DNA of 5,401 nucleotides from Syntrophorhabdus sp. (GTDB taxonomy: Bacteria; Desulfobacterota; BSN033; UBA1163), in assembly GCA_020724025.1 (NCBI GenBank), contig DYHU01000181.1:1-5401 (forward strand), read 5' to 3'. The first letter of the stretch is position 1; every line of letters begins with the position of its first letter. A model generated the notes under the pieces. The model was not told the DNA's origin, ran no database searches, and saw nothing but the letters and a program-made list of their open reading frames with translations. Shown piece by piece: positions 1 through 5,401 of the stretch. The position numbers and the translations under genes are program-made.

Positions 1-23
1 TAGAATTTATTAAGGAGATTTAG

Positions 24-572
24 ATGATTGAAATTCGTTTTCATGGAAGAGGGGGGCAGGGAGCAGTTACTTCTGCGGAACTGTTAGCCCTGGCAGCAAT
101 CTGGGAAGGGAAGTATGCGCAGGCCTTTCCGAGTTTCGGACCAGAGAGAAGGGGAGCGCCTGTCGTGGCCTTCTGCCGGATCAGTGATGAGCCCATTAAG
201 ATCAGGGCAAACATCTATGAGCCTGATATCGTCGTCGTTCTTGACGCCTCGCTCTTAAAGATTGTCAATGTGGCGGCCGGACTGAAATCAGACGGTATTA
301 TTGTCACGACGAGCAAGGATTCTCCCGAAAAAGTGAAAGAAGGTTTGAAGGTTAAAAACCGGGTCGGCGTGGTGGACGCCGATAAGATTGCCTTAGAGAT
401 TCTCGGCCTCCCCATTACCAACACAACGATGCTCGGGTCGGTCGTCAAAGCCTCCGCATTGGTGAAGAAAGAGTCCTTTATTCCTCCCTTTAAAGAACGT
501 TTCGGCCGAATTGCCGAAAAGAACATCTCTGCTTTTGAGCGGGCCTACCAGGAAACGGTGATCATTCAATAA
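24..572 (+). CDS. porC: Pyruvate (2-oxoacid):ferredoxin oxidoreductase, gamma subunit
   Basis: This 182-residue protein is the gamma subunit (also called PorG) of a four-subunit 2-oxoacid:ferredoxin oxidoreductase, a cytoplasmic enzyme. In this family the gamma domain helps bind CoA and carries no metal cluster. Visible family marks are the N-terminal glycine-rich [16 protein letters not shown] (residues 7-22), the [15 protein letters not shown] block (33-47), VVVLDASLL near 70-78, and [12 protein letters not shown] near 133-144. The length is normal for a stand-alone gamma subunit. The start is well set: AAGGAG at 12-17 lies 6 bases before ATG, and family similarity begins at the first residues. 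It is the first gene visible in the cluster and is separated from porD by 81 bases, the only substantial gap. VOR and KOR gamma subunits are similar, so the substrate cannot be read from this gene alone. Confidence 0.93.
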
Positions 573-582
573 ATATTTCATC

Positions 583-620
583 ATCTCCTCTTTCCTCCTT
601 TCATCAAGGGGGCTGGAGAT
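583..620 (+). other. Two-part RNA hairpin in the porC-porD gap
   Basis: An imperfect inverted repeat lies in the only real gap of the cluster. The outer arms are ATCTCC (583-588) and GGAGAT (615-620), a perfect 6-pair stem. The inner arms are CCTCCTT (594-600) and AAGGGGG (606-612), which pair over 7 positions with one G-U, closing a five-base loop (601-605). An asymmetric internal loop (TCTTT against CT) separates the stems. No T-run follows, so it does not look like an ordinary factor-independent terminator. It could be an mRNA processing or stability element or a weak attenuator. It ends 33 bases before the porD start and leaves that gene's ribosome site free. Confidence 0.45.
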
Positions 621-653
621 TGAATTGATTCGATTGGAAGAGGTGGAACGAAG

Positions 654-950
654 ATGACAAAACCAGAATCAGAATGGACATGGAAGGAGTTACCCGTAGG
701 GAATGTGATCCTGGAACCCGGGAATGCAAGCGCTTATCGGACAGGGGACTGGAAGAGTTTTAAACCGATTTTGAATAAGGAGCTCTGTGTCCATTGCGGA
801 CTGTGTTATATTTTCTGTCCGGATATGACCTATCATCTGGACGCAGAAGGCTATTTCATCGCAGACCTCTACTACTGTAAAGGTTGCGGCATCTGTTCGA
901 AAGAGTGTCCCACCAGAGCAATCACCATGGTGGTGGAGGAGGAGAAATAA
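654..950 (+). CDS. porD: Pyruvate (2-oxoacid):ferredoxin oxidoreductase, delta subunit (2[4Fe-4S] ferredoxin type)
   Basis: This 98-residue protein is the electron-transfer delta subunit. It has two complete C-x2-C-x2-C-x3-C motifs, C45/C48/C51/C55 (with CP) and C75/C78/C81/C85 (with CP), each expected to bind one [4Fe-4S] cluster. In the family these take electrons from the beta-subunit cluster and pass them to external ferredoxin. The roughly 40-residue N-terminal lead, including the stretch near TGDWKSFKP (30-38), is typical of PorD and separates it from plain ferredoxins. The ATG at 654 follows a purine-rich AGAGGTGG-type site, and an in-frame TGA at 621-623 rules out a much longer start. 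The gene ends 2 bases before porA, and its last codons double as the porA ribosome site. The VOR delta subunit is the main alternative. Confidence 0.95.
   Translation: MTKPESEWTWKELPVGNVILEPGNASAYRTGDWKSFKPILNKELCVHCGLCYIFCPDMTYHLDAEGYFIADLYYCKGCGICSKECPTRAITMVVEEEK
935..944 (+). promoter_or_regulatory. Ribosome-binding site of porA, inside the porD 3' end
   Basis: GGAGGAGGAG gives overlapping Shine-Dalgarno matches 8 bases before the ATG at 953. It sits in a triplet-repeat tract (GGTGGTGGAGGAGGAG, 929-944) that also encodes Val-Val-Glu-Glu-Glu of PorD. It favours ATG 953 over an in-frame TTG at 884, which would add 23 residues with no family resemblance and overlap porD by 67 bases. Confidence 0.8.
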
Positions 951-952
951 TC

Positions 953-2128
953 ATGGCAAAAAGGGTTGGAATGGAGGTTTCGATTGCAGCAGCGGAGGCA
1001 GTCAAACAGGCCAATGTGGATGTCATTTCCGCCTATCCCATCACTCCGCAGACCCACATCGTTGAACACCTCTCCGAAATTGTGGCCAACGGAGAGATGG
1101 ATGCGGAGTTCTTCTGTGTGGAATCGGAACACTCCGCAATGAGCATCTGTATAGGAAGTGAGGCGGCAGGCGCAAGATCCTTTACCTGCACCAGCGCCCA
1201 GGGACTGGCTTTGATGGCCGAGATGACCTATATTGCTTCCGGTCTCAGGCTTCCCATCCTCATGATCATTTCGAACCGAACCCTCTCCTCTCCCCTCAGC
1301 ATCTGGAATGACCACAGCGATGTCATGATGATCCGGGACTGCGGATGGATTCAATATTTTGTGGAAAACGGCCAGGAGGTTTATGATCATGTCTTCATCT
1401 CATACCGGGTAGGGGAAGACAGAGATGTTCTGTTCCCTGTGATCATCAATATGGATGGTTTCGTCTTAAGCCATGTCATTGAGCCGATCGAGTTGATCGA
1501 GCAGGAGAAGATCGATCAATTCCTTCCTCTTTATCAACCCCTTTACCGTCTCCATCCTGATCAGCCCGTGACCATGGGCGCTTTTGCCCTTCCCAGTATC
1601 TTTGCTGAAACGAAGAAGGCTCAGGAAGTGGCTCTCCGGAGATCCATGTCCAAAATCCTTGAAGTCTGGAAGGCATTTGGTGACATGACAGGCAGATACT
1701 ATCAGCCTGTTGAGACTTACAGAGCAGAGGACGCTGAGACCCTACTGGTTACCATGGGAAGTATCAGTGAGACAGCCTCTGTGGCCGTCGATCAGATGAG
1801 AGAGGAAGGAAGATCCGTGGGATTGGTAAAGATTCGTCTCTGGCGACCCTTTCCCTTTGAGGCATTGAAGAAGGCCACCCTCCATGCGAAGCAACTGGTT
1901 GTGATTGACCGAGCGGTCTCTGTGGGAGGGCCGGGCGGCCCGGTTGCCTCCGAAGTGAAGGCGGCAATCTATGGAGAGCCTTTGAGGCCATCGGTTTATA
2001 ATTTCGCCGCAGGAATTTCCGGAAGAGATGTGGCCCCTTTCGATTTCATCAAGATGGTCGATAAAGCAGAAATCGAAATTGAAGAGGGAAATAAGGAAGG
2101 TTTTGAAATTTACGGGGTGAGAGAATGA
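953..2128 (+). CDS. porA: Pyruvate (2-oxoacid):ferredoxin oxidoreductase, alpha subunit
   Basis: This 391-residue protein is the alpha subunit, which with beta forms the thiamine-diphosphate active site converting pyruvate and CoA to acetyl-CoA and CO2. Visible landmarks are SAYPITPQT (26-34), the substrate-side threonine loop of the family; VESEHSAM (56-63), whose E59 corresponds to the glutamate that activates the thiamine; TSAQGLALMAEM (80-91); and SNRTLSSPLSIWNDHSD (107-123) with DCGWIQ (129-134). R109 matches the arginine that holds the pyruvate carboxylate in single-chain enzymes, by motif position. The C-terminal half contains the VDQM...VGLVKIRLWRPFP region and a glycine-rich VGGPGGPV turn. 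The length is normal. The start at 953 is chosen over TTG 884 on ribosome site and family fit. The stop overlaps the porB start (ATGA), suggesting translational coupling. A 2-ketoisovalerate enzyme remains possible; KorA is less likely because of the SNRTLSSPLSIWNDHSD block. Confidence 0.95.
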   Translation: MAKRVGMEVSIAAAEAVKQANVDVISAYPITPQTHIVEHLSEIVANGEMDAEFFCVESEHSAMSICIGSEAAGARSFTCTSAQGLALMAEMTYIASGLRLPILMIISNRTLSSPLSIWNDHSDVMMIRDCGWIQYFVENGQEVYDHVFISYRVGEDRDVLFPVIINMDGFVLSHVIEPIELIEQEKIDQFLPLYQPLYRLHPDQPVTMGAFALPSIFAETKKAQEVALRRSMSKILEVWKAFGDMTGRYYQPVETYRAEDAETLLVTMGSISETASVAVDQMREEGRSVGLVKIRLWRPFPFEALKKATLHAKQLVVIDRAVSVGGPGGPVASEVKAAIYGEPLRPSVYNFAAGISGRDVAPFDFIKMVDKAEIEIEEGNKEGFEIYGVRE

Positions 2129-3057
2129 TAGAAAACCTGAATGTCTTTGCCGTAAGAACATTGACCCAGAAGGAATATTTTGCACCCGGCCACCGATCCT
2201 GCCAGGGCTGCGCCGAGGCGCTGGCCGTCAGGCTGGTCTGCAAAGCCCTGGGAAGAAATATCATCATTGCGGCTGCCACGGGATGTATGGAAATTGTTTC
2301 ATCTCCCTTTCCGTTCACCTCCTGGAGGGTTCCCTGGTTTCATTGCGCTTTTGAAAATACGGCGGCCGTGGCATCCGGGATTGAGGTGGGATTAAAGGTA
2401 TTGATGCGAAAGGGGAGGATTCCTCAGAAGAAGATCGTCACCGTTGCGATGGCTGGGGATGGAGGGACAGCCGATATCGGACTCCAGGCGCTCTCCGGAG
2501 CTCTTGAGAGAGGGCATGACTTCATCTATGTCTGTACGGATAATGAAGCCTATATGAATACAGGCATCCAGCGATCGTCCTCTACACCTTTTGGGGCCTC
2601 GACCACCACCTCTCCGGCTGGGAAGATGAAACAGGGCCAGATCACCTGGAAGAAGAACATGGCGGCCATTGCAGCCGCTCACAATATTCCCTATGTGGCA
2701 ACCGCCTGTCCGAGTTATCCGCTTGATTTGATCCAGAAGGTGAAGAAGGCGGCGGATATTGAAGGGGCCGCCTATGTTCACATCCTCTCCGTCTGTCCAA
2801 CCGGATGGAGGTCAGCGCCCGACCTATCGATTAAATTGGGTCGCCTCGCCGTGGAAACAGGTGTGTTTCCTCTTTATGAAGTGGAGCATGGCAGATATCG
2901 TTTAAGTATCGATTTCCCGAAGTTGAAGCCGATTAAGGAATACATCAAACTTCAGGGAAGATTCCGGCACCTGACCGAAGAGATGATCGGGGAAATCCAA
3001 AATCGCATCCTCCGGGAGTACGAACAGTTAAGAGAGAAAGCCAAAAGGGGATTTTGA
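2125..3057 (+). CDS. porB: Pyruvate (2-oxoacid):ferredoxin oxidoreductase, beta subunit (TPP and [4Fe-4S])
   Basis: This 310-residue protein is the beta subunit, which binds thiamine diphosphate and the cluster nearest to it. The thiamine/Mg motif is GDGGTADIG at 111-119, continuing to DNEAYMNTGIQRS (139-151) and STPFGASTTTSPAG (153-166), the usual POR/VOR signature. The probable [4Fe-4S] ligands are C26 and C29 (SCQGC), C54 (ATGC) and C224 (VCPTGW), all four present. KNMAAIAAAHNIPYVATA (177-194) is also typical. The ATG overlaps the porA stop by four bases and the ribosome site is only fair (GGGGTGAGAG), so coupling to porA is likely. The C-terminus (about 235-310) extends past the core with a charged helical tail, as in stand-alone PorB proteins. 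The substrate is called pyruvate by overall motif fit; 2-ketoisovalerate is the alternative. Confidence 0.95.
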   Translation: MIENLNVFAVRTLTQKEYFAPGHRSCQGCAEALAVRLVCKALGRNIIIAAATGCMEIVSSPFPFTSWRVPWFHCAFENTAAVASGIEVGLKVLMRKGRIPQKKIVTVAMAGDGGTADIGLQALSGALERGHDFIYVCTDNEAYMNTGIQRSSSTPFGASTTTSPAGKMKQGQITWKKNMAAIAAAHNIPYVATACPSYPLDLIQKVKKAADIEGAAYVHILSVCPTGWRSAPDLSIKLGRLAVETGVFPLYEVEHGRYRLSIDFPKLKPIKEYIKLQGRFRHLTEEMIGEIQNRILREYEQLREKAKRGF

Positions 3058-3058
3058 A

Positions 3059-3550
3059 ATGACTCATTCAGAGATCGAAGCCATCATCGAACGATACGAA
3101 AACAGGCAGTCCGCTCTCCTTTCGATCCTTCAGGACATCCAGGCGAAGGAGAAATATCTTCCCAAAGAGGCCCTGGAGCACCTCGGGGGGAAACTCGGCA
3201 TTCCCATCAACAAGATCTACAGGATTGCCACTTTTTACCGGGCATTTAGCCTGACGCCCAGGGGACGGCATGAGGTCTGCGTCTGCATGGGGACCGCCTG
3301 CCATGTCCGCGGGGCACAGCGAGTTATCGATCAGATCAAACTGGAATTGGGAATCCGGCCGGGTGAGACGACAAAGGATCGGAATTTCACTCTGGATACG
3401 GTCAACTGCCTGGGCGTCTGCGCCGCCGGACCGGTGGTTGCAATCGACGGTCAGTACTTCGGGAAGATGAGTTCTGCAAAGGTCGATGGAACCTTGAAGA
3501 AATTTCGTTCTGATAAGAAGAAGAAGGAGGGGGCGAATGGTAAGGCTTAG
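3059..3550 (+). CDS. nuoE: NuoE-like [2Fe-2S] subunit (HydC/HndA type)
   Basis: This 163-residue protein belongs to the 24-kDa NuoE family of thioredoxin-fold [2Fe-2S] proteins, which partner NuoF-type flavoproteins. The N-terminal helical part (about 1-65) has the family's LLSILQDIQAKEKYLP and KIYRIATFYRAF stretches. The cluster ligands are C76 and C81 (CMGTAC) and C117 and C121 (CLGVC), a complete set; C74 is an extra cysteine. The symbol marks the family only: context and length fit soluble hydrogenase or formate dehydrogenase partners (HydC, HndA) at least as well as complex I. The last 15 or so residues are lysine-rich (KKFRSDKKKKEG), and that codon run also carries the ribosome site of the next gene. 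The ATG lies 1 base after the porB stop, preceded by AGGGGA (3046-3051). It probably forms a heterodimer with the downstream NuoF-like protein. Confidence 0.92.
   Translation: MTHSEIEAIIERYENRQSALLSILQDIQAKEKYLPKEALEHLGGKLGIPINKIYRIATFYRAFSLTPRGRHEVCVCMGTACHVRGAQRVIDQIKLELGIRPGETTKDRNFTLDTVNCLGVCAAGPVVAIDGQYFGKMSSAKVDGTLKKFRSDKKKKEGANGKA
3524..3530 (+). promoter_or_regulatory. Ribosome-binding site of the NuoF-like gene, inside the NuoE-like gene
   Basis: AAGGAGG is a near-perfect Shine-Dalgarno match placed 6 bases before ATG 3537. The gene's frame is blocked upstream by TGA at 3495-3497, and 3537 is the first ATG after it, so this site fixes the start. It implies strong independent initiation in addition to coupling through the 14-base overlap. 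Confidence 0.85.
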
Positions 3551-5401
3551 TTCTCCTCAGGAGCTGGGAAAATACAGGGATGAGATCCTCAGCAAGAGAA
3601 ATCCTGACCAGTCCTTGATCACGGTCTGTGGCGGAACAGGATGTCATGCCTCGGGATGCCATTCAGTGGTGGATGCCTTCAAAAAGGTCCTTCAGGAGAA
3701 GGCCAAAGGCAATGGAATCGGCCTTCGGGTGACGGGCTGTCATGGTTTCTGTGAAAGGGGGCCATTGGTCGTCATTCATCCGAAGAAGGTCCTGTATCAA
3801 AAGGTCAAACCCGAGGATGTTCCAGCGATCTTTCAGGAGACGGTCCTTAACGGTAAAATCCTTGAGGACCTTCTTTATGCGCATCCGGTTACAGGAGAAA
3901 AGATTGTCTCCGAAGAAGAGGTGCCATTCTATCAGAAACAGAAGCGGATCATCTTCGGAAATAACGGAAGCATCGATCCAACCAATATTGAAGACTACCT
4001 TGCTGTCGGGGGATACCGGGCGCTGGTCAAAGCTCTTTTCTCGATGAAACCTGAGGAGATCATCCAGGAGGTGAAGAAGGCCAATCTGAGGGGACGGGGA
4101 GGCGGCGGATTCCCTGCCGGTTTAAAATGGGAGCAGTGCCGCAATGCACCTGGCGAGATCAAGTATTTAATTTGTAATGCAGACGAGGGGGACCCGGGCG
4201 CCTATATGGACCGAAGCCTACTGGAGGGGAATCCGCATAGCGTTCTCGAAGGAATGGTCATTGGCGCTTTTGCCATCGGGTCTCATGAAGGCTATATATT
4301 CGTCCGGCATGAATACCCCCTGGCGCTTGAAAATATCGGGATTGCTATCCAGCAGGCGCGGGAATTGGGGCTTTTGGGAAAAGACATCCTCGGATCGGGG
4401 TTCAATTTTGATATCAAGATCAGTCGAGGAGGGGGGGCTTTTGTGGCTGGAGAATCAACGGCTCTCATGGCCACCATCGAAGGAAATGTGGGAGAACCCC
4501 GGGCAAAACATATTCACACAGTCGTCAGCGGCCTCTATGACCGGCCGACCAACCTGAACAATGTGGAAACCTGGGCCAATGTGCCGGTCATCATCAACGA
4601 AGGGGCGGACTGGTATGGCCGGATCGGCACCGAAGGGAGCAAGGGAACGAAGATCTTCTCCCTTGTGGGCAAGGTGAATAATACAGGGCTCGTGGAGGTC
4701 CCCATGGGGATCACCCTGCGGGAAATCGTCTATGACATCGGAGGAGGAATTCCTGACGGAAAGAGATTCAAGGCGGTCCAGACCGGAGGTCCCTCAGGCG
4801 GATGTATTCCTGAATCCATGATCGATCTGCCTGTCGATTTCGACCGGTTGACCGAAGTTGGTTCCATGATGGGGTCCGGAGGAATGATCGTCATGGACGA
4901 GGCAACCTGTATGGTGGATGTGGCCAAATATTTTATGAACTTTCTCAAGGATGAGTCGTGCGGAAAATGCACCTCCTGCCGGGAAGGGACAAAACGGATG
5001 CACGAGATTCTGACAGAGATCAGCGAGGGCCGGGGAAAACCGGAGCATATCGATCTGCTTGAGGAATTGGGCTGGGTGACCATGGAAGCCTCGCTCTGCG
5101 CCCTGGGAGGGACAGCTCCCAATCCTGCTCTCTCCACCATCAAGTATTTCCGCCAGGAGTATGAGGAGCACATTCTGAACAAGCGATGCCCGGCAAAGGT
5201 CTGCCGCGCCCTCCTGCATTATCGGATACTGCCCGATTTGTGCACGGCTTGCGGACGATGCGCCAAGGTCTGTCCGGAGAAGGTGATCACCGGCGTTCAG
5301 AAGACGAAAAAAGAGAAGGGAAAACCTTTCGAGATCGACCCGGAGAAGTGCATCCAATGCGGGATGTGTCTGGAGACCTGTAAATTCGATGCGGTCGAGG
5401 T
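3537..5401 (+). CDS. nuoF: NuoF-like FMN/NAD(P) oxidoreductase subunit with added ferredoxin domains (HydB/HndC type), 3' end outside window
   Basis: This is the largest gene here, with 621 complete codons read from 3537 without a stop and the reading cut by the window edge. Domain order: an N-terminal thioredoxin-like [2Fe-2S] ferredoxin (about 27-105; C31, C36, C68, C72); the 51-kDa FMN/NAD-binding domain, with glycine-rich RGRGGGGFPAG (185-195), NADEGDPG (214-221) and AGESTALM (304-311); an SLBB region (about 372-425, including GGPSGGCIP); the N3-type [4Fe-4S] domain (C475, C478, C481, C521); and a C-terminal 2[4Fe-4S] ferredoxin (C569/C572/C575/C579 and C605/C608/C611/C615). This architecture is that of HydB-type subunits of soluble hydrogenases and formate dehydrogenases; complex I NuoF lacks the two terminal additions. 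FMN would exchange electrons between NAD(P)H and the cluster chain. Departures from the usual CGEET nucleotide-site motif are described in the findings. The symbol denotes family only. Partner and electron direction are not settled by the sequence. Confidence 0.93.
   Translation, partial: MVRLSSPQELGKYRDEILSKRNPDQSLITVCGGTGCHASGCHSVVDAFKKVLQEKAKGNGIGLRVTGCHGFCERGPLVVIHPKKVLYQKVKPEDVPAIFQETVLNGKILEDLLYAHPVTGEKIVSEEEVPFYQKQKRIIFGNNGSIDPTNIEDYLAVGGYRALVKALFSMKPEEIIQEVKKANLRGRGGGGFPAGLKWEQCRNAPGEIKYLICNADEGDPGAYMDRSLLEGNPHSVLEGMVIGAFAIGSHEGYIFVRHEYPLALENIGIAIQQARELGLLGKDILGSGFNFDIKISRGGGAFVAGESTALMATIEGNVGEPRAKHIHTVVSGLYDRPTNLNNVETWANVPVIINEGADWYGRIGTEGSKGTKIFSLVGKVNNTGLVEVPMGITLREIVYDIGGGIPDGKRFKAVQTGGPSGGCIPESMIDLPVDFDRLTEVGSMMGSGGMIVMDEATCMVDVAKYFMNFLKDESCGKCTSCREGTKRMHEILTEISEGRGKPEHIDLLEELGWVTMEASLCALGGTAPNPALSTIKYFRQEYEEHILNKRCPAKVCRALLHYRILPDLCTACGRCAKVCPEKVITGVQKTKKEKGKPFEIDPEKCIQCGMCLETCKFDAVE

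Noticed and set aside
573..653. A separate promoter for porD in the porC-porD gap
   Set aside because: TTGAAT and TTGATT occur near 620-630, but no reasonable -10 element lies at the right spacing before the start, so a promoter cannot be supported.
884..952. TTG at 884 as the porA start, adding 23 residues
   Set aside because: The extra residues are the porD sequence read out of frame, with a His/Gly-rich run, and lack family similarity. ATG 953 has a strong ribosome site and begins exactly where PorA similarity begins.
872..1390. Open frame of 172 codons on the minus strand across the porD-porA junction
   Set aside because: It lies opposite two strongly recognised genes, its translation resembles no family I know, and a strand switch inside the operon is not supported.
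1931..1943. CCGGG-CGG-CCCGG inverted repeat inside porA as a possible regulatory hairpin
   Set aside because: It encodes the conserved glycine-proline turn (GGPGGPV) of the alpha subunit, and glycine/proline codons produce such symmetry by themselves.
3742..4557. Plus-strand open frames at 3742-4047 and 4177-4557, and a later one at 5186-5383, as possible small genes or signs of a frameshift
   Set aside because: The NuoF-like frame reads unbroken from 3537 to the edge with all domains in order, so these are out-of-frame shadows and there is no frameshift.
4794..5357. Open frame of 187 codons on the minus strand, plus another at 4730-5182
   Set aside because: Both are antisense to the cluster-binding part of the NuoF-like gene, where every expected cysteine is in frame on the plus strand. 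They are explained as shadows of its codon usage.
3059..5401. The NuoE/NuoF-like pair as the start of a respiratory complex I operon
   Set aside because: The thioredoxin-like N-terminus, the 2[4Fe-4S] C-terminus and NADEGDPG point to the soluble HydB/HndC type. No other complex I gene is visible.
1..5401. Mobile elements, CRISPR arrays, tRNA or rRNA genes
   Set aside because: The window is filled by six metabolic genes with matching style and tight spacing. I saw no repeat arrays, transposase motifs or structural RNA signatures.

Overview
The window is one strand-uniform gene cluster from what looks like an anaerobic bacterium. All six genes lie on the + strand and nearly every base is coding. 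The order is porC (gamma), porD (delta), porA (alpha), porB (beta), then a NuoE-like gene and a NuoF-like gene that runs off the right edge. The first four form a complete four-subunit thiamine-diphosphate 2-oxoacid:ferredoxin oxidoreductase, most likely acting on pyruvate. The last two are flavin and iron-sulfur NAD(P)H-oxidoreductase subunits of the soluble type found in HydABC/Hnd hydrogenases and NAD-linked formate dehydrogenases, rather than the complex I type.

Layout: bases 1-23 hold only the ribosome site of porC. porC (24-572) is followed by the one real gap, 81 bases containing a two-part RNA hairpin (583-620). From porD on (654-950) the genes are packed: porA starts 2 bases after porD, porB overlaps porA by an ATGA, the NuoE-like gene starts 1 base after porB, and the NuoF-like gene overlaps its predecessor by 14 bases. 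The NuoF-like gene (3537 to beyond 5401) is the largest in the window, with at least 621 residues and no stop before the edge. No gene-free stretch exceeds 300 bases, and I see no convincing promoter or factor-independent terminator.

Functional reading: PorA and PorB would decarboxylate pyruvate with CoA to acetyl-CoA and CO2, PorC would help bind CoA, and PorD would carry electrons out through two [4Fe-4S] clusters. The adjoining NuoE/NuoF-like pair has flavin and pyridine-nucleotide site motifs plus its own ferredoxin-like C-terminus. The cluster could therefore couple pyruvate oxidation to NAD(P), directly or by bifurcation/confurcation with ferredoxin and a further subunit encoded to the right. 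That coupling is inference from gene order. Each protein belongs to a known family; the combination, and changes in the NuoF-like nucleotide site, are what deserve attention.

Taxonomy is uncertain. Moderate G+C judged by eye, strong purine-rich ribosome sites and low-potential anaerobic enzymes would fit Desulfobacterota or a similar anaerobic lineage, but nothing in the window fixes it.
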